47,500 bases of DNA, taken from NCBI GenBank assembly GCA_020635535.1, contig JACJZP010000015.1, forward strand, positions 1 to 47,500, given 5' to 3'. Below, one piece after another: positions 32,564 to 40,052 of the stretch (positions are counted from its first letter, which is position 1; every line of letters starts with the position of its first letter). The notes under the pieces were generated by a model that made no database searches, was not told where the DNA came from, and worked only from the letters and a program-made list of their open reading frames with translations. This stretch comes from Flavobacteriales bacterium (GTDB lineage: Bacteria > Bacteroidota > Bacteroidia > UBA10329). Both the position numbers and the translations under genes were made by a program.

Positions 32564-33568
32564 ATGTACGAAACGCCTTTTCATACGGACGATATTTCAG
32601 GTTCAACCTTCCTGATAACTGGTGGTGCTGGTTTTGTAGGCTCCAATATTGTGGCTTACCTTATGAAGTACGGTGCTGGAAAAGTGTGTGTTCTCGATAA
32701 TCTCTGTGAAGGGAAAATTCAAAACATCGAACCATTTTTGAATGAACCGAATTTCGAGTTCATCAACGGAGATATTTCCAATGCCGAAACCTGTAAGCAA
32801 GCCTGTGCTGGTGTCGATTATATTTCGCATCAGGCTGCGTTGGGTTCGGTTCCACGATCGTTGGAAACACCATTACTCACCAACGAAGCCAACGTAACTG
32901 GTTTCTTGAACATGCTGACTGCAGCAAAAGATGCCAAGGTCAAGCGTTTCGTGTATGCAAGTTCTTCATCGGTTTATGGTGATAGTCTGAAATTACCAAA
33001 GGTGGAAGAGCACATTGGCGATCCGCTTTCTCCGTACGCAGCTTCCAAGTTTGTGAATGAGGTTTACGCAGGTGTTTACGCGCTCAACTACGGAATTGAG
33101 GTTGTCGGACTACGCTACTTCAACATCTTCGGACCCAACCAGAAACCTGATGGACCATACGCTGCGGTTATTCCATTGTTCATGGATGCTCTCCTGAAAG
33201 GGAAGTCGCCATTCATTAATGGCGATGGTGAACAATCGCGTGATTTTACGTTTGTGGAGAATGCGGTTCAGGCAAACATCCGTGCCATGTTCTCTCAAGT
33301 TCCTGGTGCAGCTGGAAAGGTGTACAATATTGCCTTTGGCGAGCGAACCACCATCAATCAACTTTACTTCACGTTGAAGGAAATAGTAGGTTCGAATATT
33401 GATCCAACATATCGCGAAGCCAGAAAAGGAGATGTCCGCGATTCTTTAGCAGATATTTCCAAAGCGCGTGCTTACCTCGGATATGATCCAAAGGTCAGTA
33501 TCCGTGACGGTCTTGACATAACCATAAAGTGGTTTGCCGAGCACTACGGCAATCAGGTTACTCAGTAA
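32564..33568 (+). CDS. UDP-N-acetylglucosamine 4-epimerase, WbpP/TviC-like
   Basis: This 334-residue extended short-chain dehydrogenase belongs to the WbpP/TviC group, which prefers N-acetylated UDP-sugars or their uronates. It has TGGAGFVGSNIV (19-30), SHQAALGSVPRSLETP (88-103; the GSVPRS signature of this group), YASSSSVYGDS (131-141), and the catalytic Y158/K162 in PYAASK. RYFNIFGPNQ and NGDGEQSRDFTFVENAV follow. With the TviB/WbpO-like dehydrogenase it could yield UDP-GalNAcA. It closes the operon, and its last 11 bases overlap the convergent haloperoxidase-fold gene. Confidence 0.9.
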   Translation: MYETPFHTDDISGSTFLITGGAGFVGSNIVAYLMKYGAGKVCVLDNLCEGKIQNIEPFLNEPNFEFINGDISNAETCKQACAGVDYISHQAALGSVPRSLETPLLTNEANVTGFLNMLTAAKDAKVKRFVYASSSSVYGDSLKLPKVEEHIGDPLSPYAASKFVNEVYAGVYALNYGIEVVGLRYFNIFGPNQKPDGPYAAVIPLFMDALLKGKSPFINGDGEQSRDFTFVENAVQANIRAMFSQVPGAAGKVYNIAFGERTTINQLYFTLKEIVGSNIDPTYREARKGDVRDSLADISKARAYLGYDPKVSIRDGLDITIKWFAEHYGNQVTQ

Positions 33569-34883
33569 GAAACAGTTCGTTGGCGCGTTGCGCAATGCAG
33601 CGTCCATGGTATTCAGAAGCCTCAATTGTGCTCCGGATATTTGTTCCAGCATACAATCTGCTCAATGCGGCTTCTTGTCCCATTTCGCTGAAAGAGCTGT
33701 AAATGCGTTCGTCAATGCTCAAAATTGAAATGTAGGTTCTATCTGTGAATTCGCGTTCTCCGTATCTGTGAATGAAAACCTGACTAGCCGCATATCCCAA
33801 TGTTGCTCTAAGCGAAGGATATTCAGGAGTTGATGGATCCAGTAGCTCAGATTCCCAGTTATTGTCAAGCTCATCTTGAATGATGGTAGCTGGACGAGGT
33901 CTGAAATAGGTGTATTTCTGCTTGTAAGTTGAAATGTATGTGTCGGCCATGGCAATGCATAACTGCGCAAAGGCAACAACCGTTTGTTGTCCATTAAGAA
34001 TGTTCTGGTCAACCAACTGTCCAAGTATGGAAATATAGTGCCCAGGTACGGTAAATGAAGTTGGGCCATCATTCCAGAAACGTGCAATTTCTTCTTGGGC
34101 AGAATTAAGATTATCCCCAAGCTCTTGCACTTCAACAATATCATTCATGTAAGCAGAGCCACTTTGAGTGTTCACATCCTGTGGAAGTCCAGGATTACAC
34201 AGCGCAACCAACTGAGATGGTGTAAACGTGAAGGCTCGCAGTTCACCCCAGCATACGTCCTTTGGGCTGGCAAAATCAGGTGGGGTAGGGCGCCAATTGC
34301 CCGGTTCGTTAGGAATGGTAGCGGTGCAATTTGCAAGTTGATCATGACCATCTTGGGCACTCCAGGCAAGAATGGCCTCACCAAGCTCATATCCAAAATT
34401 CCTTGAGCGATCAATAATAGTTTGGGTTAGCCCTGAATAAAAGTAATCTCGTTCGTGATTGGTATAGGTGGAGGAGAGCACCAACTGAATGTTGGCGGGG
34501 GCATTGGCAAACATCTCATCCAAAACTTTATACATGGCTGCTTCAGCAATGAGACCATAGTTATAGATAAGCTCAGGTTCAGGCTGAGGTAGCGCGTCCA
34601 GACCTTCCAATTGTCCGACCAGCGTACGCATTTCTGTTGTGCTCAGCGCGTAGCCTTCGTAGTATGCTATACTGGCGTATGCCAAGATTCTTGACGCTTC
34701 AGGTCCAGAAGTATTGGTAGCGCGGAAAATGGCATTGAGTTGTTCAAGCCATTGACTGATCTGTTTGGGCGAGGTAATGGTTGGCTCCGTATCAACTTTT
34801 TGCGGCACATCATCATTGCAACCTGTTGGAACGATAAGTACGGTCAAAGCAAGTGCAAGCAGGCCAATTCGAATTCTTAGCAT
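33558..34883 (-). CDS. Haloperoxidase/PAP2-fold lipoprotein with altered catalytic histidines
   Basis: This 441-residue lipoprotein (lipobox VPTGC, C22) has the layout of bacterial vanadium-dependent haloperoxidase-like proteins. An N-terminal helical half carries WNDGPTSFTVPGHYISILG near 270-288, and the C-terminal half the PAP2-type phosphate/vanadate pocket. KYTYFRPRPATII (323-335) keeps the K and R-P of motif 1. Motif 2, normally PSGH, reads PSLR (356-359). Motif 3, normally SRxxxxxH, reads SRLYAGTN (408-415), with Asn in place of the vanadate-ligating or nucleophilic His. Peroxidase and phosphatase chemistry is therefore doubtful. It appears monocistronic. Confidence 0.8.
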   Translation of the reverse strand: MLRIRIGLLALALTVLIVPTGCNDDVPQKVDTEPTITSPKQISQWLEQLNAIFRATNTSGPEASRILAYASIAYYEGYALSTTEMRTLVGQLEGLDALPQPEPELIYNYGLIAEAAMYKVLDEMFANAPANIQLVLSSTYTNHERDYFYSGLTQTIIDRSRNFGYELGEAILAWSAQDGHDQLANCTATIPNEPGNWRPTPPDFASPKDVCWGELRAFTFTPSQLVALCNPGLPQDVNTQSGSAYMNDIVEVQELGDNLNSAQEEIARFWNDGPTSFTVPGHYISILGQLVDQNILNGQQTVVAFAQLCIAMADTYISTYKQKYTYFRPRPATIIQDELDNNWESELLDPSTPEYPSLRATLGYAASQVFIHRYGEREFTDRTYISILSIDERIYSSFSEMGQEAALSRLYAGTNIRSTIEASEYHGRCIAQRANELFLTE

Positions 34884-34915
34884 GTCAATTTATTTTCGGA
34901 GTTGAAAAGTACAGA

Positions 34916-35794
34916 TTATCCTATCGAAGTGATTTCCACTTGGCGGTTCACTTTTTTAATGAGTCCGGAAAGAACCCTTCCAGGACCAACTTCCGTGAAT
35001 GAAGTTGCACCATCCCGCAGCATCTGGTTCATCGTTTGGGTCCACTTTACAGGAGCCGTCAATTGTGCAATCAGATTTCTTTTGATAATGTCAGGATTGG
35101 AAACCACCTGGCCCGTTACGTTCTGGTATATCGGGCAGATAGGTTTACTGACGGTGGTTGAATGGATCGCCTCTTCCAACTCCAATTTGGCGGGTTCCAT
35201 CAGCGGGCTATGAAACGCTCCGCCTACGTTCAATTTAATAGCTCGAAGTGCACCTGCATCGGTCAGCTTTTCGCAAGCTATGTCAACACCTTTATTCGAG
35301 CCCGATATCACAATCTGGCCAGGACAGTTGTAGTTCGCAGGAACAACTACTTCATCTTTAATTGACGCGCAGATGGAAGCAACTTTCTCGTCTTCCATTC
35401 CCAAGATGGCTGCCATGGTGGATGGATTTTCTTCACATGCTTTTTGCATTGCTTGTGCACGGGCCGAAACCAGTTTCAGGCCATCTTCAAACGTCAGAGC
35501 CTTATTGGCCACAAGCGCAGAAAACTCACCCAAAGAATGACCCGCCACCATGTCTGGTTTGAAGTCATCCAAAGTCAATGCACGGATAACGGAATGAAGG
35601 AAAATGGCAGGCTGCGTAACCTTGGTTTGCTTCAGGTCATCATCTGTTCCTTCAAACATGATCTTGGTTATCTCGAACCCAAGTATCTTGTCCGCCTTTT
35701 CGAAATATTTCTTGGCCTCATCAGAACTCTCGTAAAGCTCTTTGCCCATGCCTACAAACTGCGATCCCTGACCCGGAAATACGTATGCCTTCAT
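34916..35794 (-). CDS. fabD: Malonyl-CoA:ACP transacylase
   Basis: This 292-residue enzyme loads malonate on acyl carrier protein for fatty acid synthesis. It starts with the family FPGQGSQFVGMGKEL (6-20). The nucleophile is S87 in GHSLGEFSAL (85-94). R112 lies in SARAQAMQKA. H195 in GGAFHSPLM is the catalytic base, and the Q160 region (CPGQIVISG) forms the oxyanion side. The length is normal. It starts 2 bases after the PTPS-type gene's stop, so both share a transcript. No other fab genes are adjacent. Confidence 0.95.
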   Translation of the reverse strand: MKAYVFPGQGSQFVGMGKELYESSDEAKKYFEKADKILGFEITKIMFEGTDDDLKQTKVTQPAIFLHSVIRALTLDDFKPDMVAGHSLGEFSALVANKALTFEDGLKLVSARAQAMQKACEENPSTMAAILGMEDEKVASICASIKDEVVVPANYNCPGQIVISGSNKGVDIACEKLTDAGALRAIKLNVGGAFHSPLMEPAKLELEEAIHSTTVSKPICPIYQNVTGQVVSNPDIIKRNLIAQLTAPVKWTQTMNQMLRDGATSFTEVGPGRVLSGLIKKVNRQVEITSIG

Positions 35795-35795
35795 C

Positions 35796-36209
35796 TTACT
35801 CTCCGTAATATTCTACGTAATTATTCTCCGTTTCAACCAGTTTGATGTAATGAAGCTGTGCTCCTTCAGCTTTGATCAAAGGCTCCAGAATTCTCCAGAA
35901 CTCCATAGCAAGGATTTCAGTTGATGGAAACTTGCCGATCATAAAATCCACATCCAAGTTCAAATTCTTGTGATCAACTTTTTCAATCACCTCATCTTTA
36001 ATGATCTGACTCAGATCCTTCAAGTTCATTACAAAACCCGTGTCGGGGTCAACTTCGCCCTTCACGGTAACAATAAGGTCGAAATTGTGTCCATGCCAGT
36101 TTGCATTGGCACATTTTCCGAACACCTCATCGTTCTTCTCCTTGCTCCAATTCTCGTTGTAAAGCTTGTGAGCGGCATTGAATCGCTCTCTTCTGGTAAT
36201 GTAAATCAT
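35796..36209 (-). CDS. 6-pyruvoyl tetrahydropterin synthase family enzyme (PTPS-II-like)
   Basis: This is 137 residues from the ATG at 36209; a longer in-frame reading from 36398 would run through the divergent mqnB start and is rejected. Zinc ligands are H14, H39 and H41, the catalytic C33 starts C-x5-HGH, and D79/H80 complete the pair. The C-x5-HGH spacing is that of PTPS (7,8-dihydroneopterin triphosphate to 6-pyruvoyl tetrahydropterin). QueD, which acts in queuosine synthesis, has C-x3-HGH. E126 in VETENNYVEYY is the pterin anchor. A promoter box on this strand lies 19 bases before the ATG. Confidence 0.88.
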   Translation of the reverse strand: MIYITRRERFNAAHKLYNENWSKEKNDEVFGKCANANWHGHNFDLIVTVKGEVDPDTGFVMNLKDLSQIIKDEVIEKVDHKNLNLDVDFMIGKFPSTEILAMEFWRILEPLIKAEGAQLHYIKLVETENNYVEYYGE

Positions 36210-36228
36210 GGTGCTCTTAAACGGGGCG

Positions 36229-36236
36229 CAAATATA
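36229..36236 (-). promoter_or_regulatory. Putative -7 box of PTPS-fabD unit
   Basis: TATATTTG on the minus strand, a full match, 19 bases before the ATG at 36209. It lies divergent to the mqnB box only 19 bases away. No TTG at the usual distance. Confidence 0.45.
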
Positions 36237-36255
36237 GAATGATCTGTGCGTTAAG

Positions 36256-36263
36256 TAACTTTG
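36256..36263 (+). promoter_or_regulatory. Putative -7 box of mqnB
   Basis: TAACTTTG, a full match, ends 4 bases before the ATG at 36268, the same spacing seen from box to RNA 5' end at the SRP gene. This predicts a leaderless mRNA. No TTG at the usual distance. Confidence 0.5.
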
Positions 36264-36267
36264 CCGC

Positions 36268-36903
36268 ATGACCGAAAATCCAGCAAGGATTCTGATTGTG
36301 GCTGCCACTTCAAGTGAACTTCCTGATACGTCATTTTTTGACATTCCCAAGTTGCAGGTGGAAACATTGGTAATGGGAGTTGGTATGGTTGCAACCACGT
36401 TTCAATTGACCCAAAAGCTGACCCAGAACAAGTACGATCTGGTGATGAACGTTGGAATTGCTGGTTCATTCATAGAATCATTGGAAATCGGTTCGGTGGT
36501 TCAGGTTACAGCTGATCGATTGGCAGAACTGGGAGCTGAAGACCATGAGGAGTTTCTACCAGCTGATGAAATGAAACTCATCAATGGGTCTGATTTGGAA
36601 TTCACCACTGATGTTAGGATTTCAAACATTCAAGCTGTCTCGGGAATCACGGTAAACCGTGTTCATGGAAATGCAGAAAGTATTGCCAGTATCCGAAAGC
36701 AGTTCAACCCAGATATTGAAAGTATGGAAGGTGCGGCAGTTGGCTTTGTCTGCTCAAATTTGGGTGTTCAGTGGTGTCAAATTCGTTCCATTTCCAATCG
36801 TGTAGAACCTCGCAATAAGGCCAATTGGAATATTCCTTTGGCATTGAAGAACCTTTATTATCAAGTATCGGTTTATCTCCAAAAATTGAATGATGAAGCG
36901 TAG
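36268..36903 (+). CDS. mqnB: Futalosine hydrolase
   Basis: This 211-residue nucleoside-phosphorylase-fold hydrolase removes hypoxanthine from futalosine in the futalosine menaquinone pathway. The N-terminal ILIVAATSSEL strand with E at residue 17, the GVGMVATTFQLTQKL helix near 36-50, NVGIAGSF near 61-68 and the ESMEGAA nucleoside-binding signature (E151 to A157) are all seen. SNRVEPRNKANWNIP near 183-197 is typical of MqnB rather than MTA/SAH nucleosidase. The next gene but for a 152-base gap is mqnD, the later step of the same pathway. Confidence 0.92.
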   Translation: MTENPARILIVAATSSELPDTSFFDIPKLQVETLVMGVGMVATTFQLTQKLTQNKYDLVMNVGIAGSFIESLEIGSVVQVTADRLAELGAEDHEEFLPADEMKLINGSDLEFTTDVRISNIQAVSGITVNRVHGNAESIASIRKQFNPDIESMEGAAVGFVCSNLGVQWCQIRSISNRVEPRNKANWNIPLALKNLYYQVSVYLQKLNDEA

Positions 36904-37055
36904 AGATCATCTTCAAAACAAACTTTGTGCTACGAACTGGTCTTTTTCCACCATATTTCGTTGCGAAAAGCCTCAAGTAGCTACAGCTATTATCGGTTTC
37001 CGCGCCTTATCTGGTGAAAAAATCCTGCATTCTCGCATTCAAATCCGTTTCGAAG

Positions 37056-37895
37056 ATGACCTCTAAACTCACGCTCGGTTTTTCTCCTTGTCCGAATGAC
37101 ACGTTCATCTTCGATGCCATGGTCAATGGACGAATTGAATTGGGAGACATTGAGGTAGAAGTTGTGCTGGCCGATGTGGAAGAACTCAACCGCATGGCAT
37201 TGGAAGGAAAACTGGACGTTACCAAGATCAGTTATAATGCGTTTGCTCATGTTCATTATCGTTATCAATTGTTGAATTCTGGAAGTGCTTTGGGTAATAA
37301 TTGCGGTCCGTTGCTGATTTCTAAAATGCCGTTGTCAGATGAGGAGTTGAAAACCTCTTCCATCGCCATTCCTGGTAAGAACACTACGGCCAATTTCTTG
37401 ATGTCATTCGCCTATCCCGAAGCGCAGAACAAACAGGAATTCCTATTCTCGGAAATTGAATCTGCCGTTTTGGATGGAGAGGTTGATGCAGGTGTCATCA
37501 TCCACGAAAACCGATTTACATATCAAGAAAAAGGTCTGGTGAAAATTGCCGACCTCGGAGAAGTTTGGGAACAGAAAACGGGTTTTCCAATTCCTCTTGG
37601 GGGTATTGCCATTCACCGAAGGATTAAACCCAGCGTGAGGCAAAGGTTTGATTCGCTTCTCAGAGAAAGTGTACAATACGCATTTGACCATCCAGATGCA
37701 TCAAAGGATTACGTTACCTGCCATGCACAGGAAATGGACGAATCCGTGATGCGTTCGCACATCAACCTTTATGTAAACGATTACAGCCTTGATCTGGGCG
37801 AAAAGGGAAAAGCCGCGATCTCAAAAATGTATGAGGTAGGGAAACAGTTTGGAATGCCTCGGGTAGAGGATTCGGTGTTTGTTCCTATAGCGTGA
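37056..37895 (+). CDS. mqnD: 1,4-dihydroxy-6-naphthoate synthase
   Basis: This 279-residue enzyme converts cyclic dehypoxanthine futalosine to 1,4-dihydroxy-6-naphthoate, the menaquinone ring precursor. The ATG at 37056 is preferred because MqnD proteins begin just before LGFSPCPNDTFIFDAM (residues 6-21); a GTG at 37014 would add 14 residues. DVTKISYNAFAHV near 53-65, IAIPGKNTTANFL near 102-114 and GVIIHENRFTYQ near 148-159 (candidate catalytic His) are family segments. The periplasmic-binding-protein fold has no signal peptide. The end overlaps a convergent lipoprotein gene by 11 bases. Confidence 0.93.
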   Translation: MTSKLTLGFSPCPNDTFIFDAMVNGRIELGDIEVEVVLADVEELNRMALEGKLDVTKISYNAFAHVHYRYQLLNSGSALGNNCGPLLISKMPLSDEELKTSSIAIPGKNTTANFLMSFAYPEAQNKQEFLFSEIESAVLDGEVDAGVIIHENRFTYQEKGLVKIADLGEVWEQKTGFPIPLGGIAIHRRIKPSVRQRFDSLLRESVQYAFDHPDASKDYVTCHAQEMDESVMRSHINLYVNDYSLDLGEKGKAAISKMYEVGKQFGMPRVEDSVFVPIA

Positions 37896-38745
37896 AGTTG
37901 AACACTTCACCATCCACCTCAATGGTCACCTGCTTGTCGCAGTCACCAGTTCCATAGTCAACGGTTCCAGCATTGAAGTTAACCGGAGAAACTATCAGCA
38001 TTCCTTCAGTGATCCACTTACAACTGGTAGGCAGTACCAAAGGCTGAGTTACTTCCAATGAGAATGGATGGGTGTTAGAATCATTTCCAATGGCAGTACC
38101 TGAAAGTGTAAACACATCGTCATTCAGGCCAGCCAATCCTAATGTTCCACCAATGGTATCGGTTGTGAAATTGGTCGTATCACCCTCCAGCCAAGTACGA
38201 TTCAGGTCGGCATGCCACAGAATTTCCTGAGTATTCCATGAAATGGTCACATCTCTGATCACTTCAGAGAATATAGGATTTCCATTGGCATCTGTTCCAG
38301 TGTTGGTGACGGAATCGGTGCCTGTTACTGTGTATTGACCGTTGGTGAAATTCTCAAACGAAATGTTGACCGTTGTATTCTCGCTTCTAAAATCACCACT
38401 GAAAATGGCCATGATCTTTCCGCTTCTTGAAACACCATCGCTACCAATACAGCCCGTTCCGTAATCTATTGTCAGTGTCTTAGGAAAAGTGGTGCCCAAC
38501 GGAGAAAGAGTTACATCAGCGCAGATTGTTCCATGCAGATTCCAGCTCGGGTTTGTCATGCCGCTGAGTGCAACCTCATAGCTCACAGCACTGTTCAGTT
38601 GCTCAAAAACATCATTGAATGTGCTGATGGCAACGGAACTGTTGCTTGCCGCCTTGATGTCTTGATGGACGAATTTCTTACATCCTGAGATAAAAACGGA
38701 GGTTGCAACTACAAGCGCAATCGGTAAAATCAGCTTTTTATTCAT
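37885..38745 (-). CDS. Lipoprotein with duplicated DYGTG/C motif
   Basis: This is 286 residues from the ATG at 38745, which opens a lipoprotein signal (lipobox FISGC). An in-frame ATG 11 codons earlier is less likely. The mature part is beta-rich. The motif IDYGTGCIGSDGVSRSGKI (near residues 93-111) recurs in shorter form near the C-terminus as VDYGTGDCDKQVTIEVDG, the first preceded by PKTLT and the second by NAGT. This suggests an internal duplication or two copies of a surface-exposed turn. Such motifs occur in other Bacteroidota lipoproteins of unknown function. It lies 33 bases after folA on the same strand and could be the last gene of that operon. Confidence 0.7.
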   Translation of the reverse strand: MNKKLILPIALVVATSVFISGCKKFVHQDIKAASNSSVAISTFNDVFEQLNSAVSYEVALSGMTNPSWNLHGTICADVTLSPLGTTFPKTLTIDYGTGCIGSDGVSRSGKIMAIFSGDFRSENTTVNISFENFTNGQYTVTGTDSVTNTGTDANGNPIFSEVIRDVTISWNTQEILWHADLNRTWLEGDTTNFTTDTIGGTLGLAGLNDDVFTLSGTAIGNDSNTHPFSLEVTQPLVLPTSCKWITEGMLIVSPVNFNAGTVDYGTGDCDKQVTIEVDGEVFNFTL

Positions 38746-38778
38746 GTTTCTGGTTGTTGAGATTGTAAAGTAACTCAA

Positions 38779-39258
38779 TTAACGTCTTTCGTACGTCTTG
38801 AAAGTGAAAGCAAATTCATGCTTTTCGTTTGCCGCATGGGGTACGCTTTCGGTTTCCACCCATTCTTCGCCCAACTCAGGGAAATGGCGGTCGCCTTCAA
38901 ACTCATGATGTACACGCGTAAGGTAGATCTGGTCGGCAATTGGTAGTGCTAATCGGTAAATCTGTTCACCTCCCACAATAAATGGATTCTCATCTTCCTT
39001 CGCGAGTTCAAGAGCATCTTCCAGAGAATGCACCACTTTGCATCCCTCCGCCAAATAATTCTTGTCTCGCGTAATGATGATATTGGTTCGATTAGGCAAT
39101 GGTTTTCCTACCGATTCGAACGTGTGCCGCCCCATGATAATGCAATGCCCACTTGTTTTTTCCTTGAAGAATTTCAGGTCATCTGGCAAGTGCCATATCA
39201 ACTGGTTGTCTTTGCCAATAAGGTTATTCTCATCGGCAGCTACTATCATTGAGATCAT
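38779..39258 (-). CDS. folA: Dihydrofolate reductase
   Basis: This 159-residue enzyme reduces dihydrofolate with NADPH. It has MIVAADENNLIGKDNQLIWHLPDDLKFFK (4-32 by position; key residues N18, W22, D26), the GRHTFESVGKPLPNRTNIIITR region (43-64) with the NADPH-binding GR and T, and FIVGGEQIYRLAL near 93-105. The start overlaps the thyA stop by 4 bases. Pairing with thyA is metabolically fitting: ThyA makes dihydrofolate, which FolA reduces again. Confidence 0.96.
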   Translation of the reverse strand: MISMIVAADENNLIGKDNQLIWHLPDDLKFFKEKTSGHCIIMGRHTFESVGKPLPNRTNIIITRDKNYLAEGCKVVHSLEDALELAKEDENPFIVGGEQIYRLALPIADQIYLTRVHHEFEGDRHFPELGEEWVETESVPHAANEKHEFAFTFKTYERR

Positions 39259-40049
39259 ACTGCAATTGGAGCTTTGATTCCTGGATGCGGGTCATAATTC
39301 ACCAATTCAAAATCTTCGTACGTGAAGTCGAAAATATTCCTGACCTCTGGGTTGATCTTCATTTGCGGCAATGGTCTGAAATCACGGCTCAACTGCAATT
39401 CCACTTGCTCGAAATGATTGGAGTAGATGTGCGCATCTCCGAATGTGTGAACAAATTCTCCAGGTTCAAGATCGCACACTTGAGCTACCATCATGGTAAG
39501 CAATGCGTAAGAAGCAATATTGAACGGAACACCTAAGAAAATATCTGCGCTGCGCTGGTACAATTGGCAGCTCAGTTTCCCTTCCGCAACATAGAATTGG
39601 AACATGGTATGGCATGGCGGCAGAGCCATATTTTCAACTTCGGCTACATTCCAAGCATTCACAATATGTCGTCTGGAATCAGGCTTATTCTTGATGCCGT
39701 CAATCAGGCGTTCAATCTGATCAATTTGTCTTCCATCGGCAGTAGGCCAAGAACGCCATTGCACACCGTAAACCGGTCCAAGATCACCGTTCTCATCCGC
39801 CCATTCATCCCATATGGAAACACCGTTTTCTTTCAAGTATTTGATGTTGCTGTCGCCTTTTAGAAACCAGAGTAACTCATGGATAATTGAGCGGAGATGA
39901 AGCTTTTTGGTGGTTACCACAGGAAAGCCCTCGCTTAGGTCGAACCGCATCTGATAACCGAAAACACTTTTGGTTCCTGTGCCAGTGCGGTCGCTTTTTA
40001 CTGTGCCATTTTCCATTACATGGCGCATGAGGTCGTGGTACTGCTTCAT
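39255..40049 (-). CDS. thyA: Thymidylate synthase
   Basis: This 264-residue enzyme methylates dUMP to dTMP with methylene-tetrahydrofolate. It has R21 in KSDRTGTGTKSVFG, the DEWADENGDLGPVYG segment near 81-95, the catalytic C146 in LPPCHTMFQFYV, QRSADIFLGVPFNIASYALL near 165-184 with D169 and N177, and HIYSNH near 207-212. The length equals that of E. coli ThyA. It lies 3 bases after a lipoprotein gene and overlaps folA, so it is in the middle of an operon. Confidence 0.97.
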   Translation of the reverse strand: MKQYHDLMRHVMENGTVKSDRTGTGTKSVFGYQMRFDLSEGFPVVTTKKLHLRSIIHELLWFLKGDSNIKYLKENGVSIWDEWADENGDLGPVYGVQWRSWPTADGRQIDQIERLIDGIKNKPDSRRHIVNAWNVAEVENMALPPCHTMFQFYVAEGKLSCQLYQRSADIFLGVPFNIASYALLTMMVAQVCDLEPGEFVHTFGDAHIYSNHFEQVELQLSRDFRPLPQMKINPEVRNIFDFTYEDFELVNYDPHPGIKAPIAV

Positions 40050-40052
40050 GTT

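Noticed and set aside
24117..33568. Possibility that the sugar operon is a recent genomic island
   Set aside because: No integrase, transposase, flanking tRNA or repeat is seen and the codon style looks like that of its neighbours by eye; a composition test was not possible.
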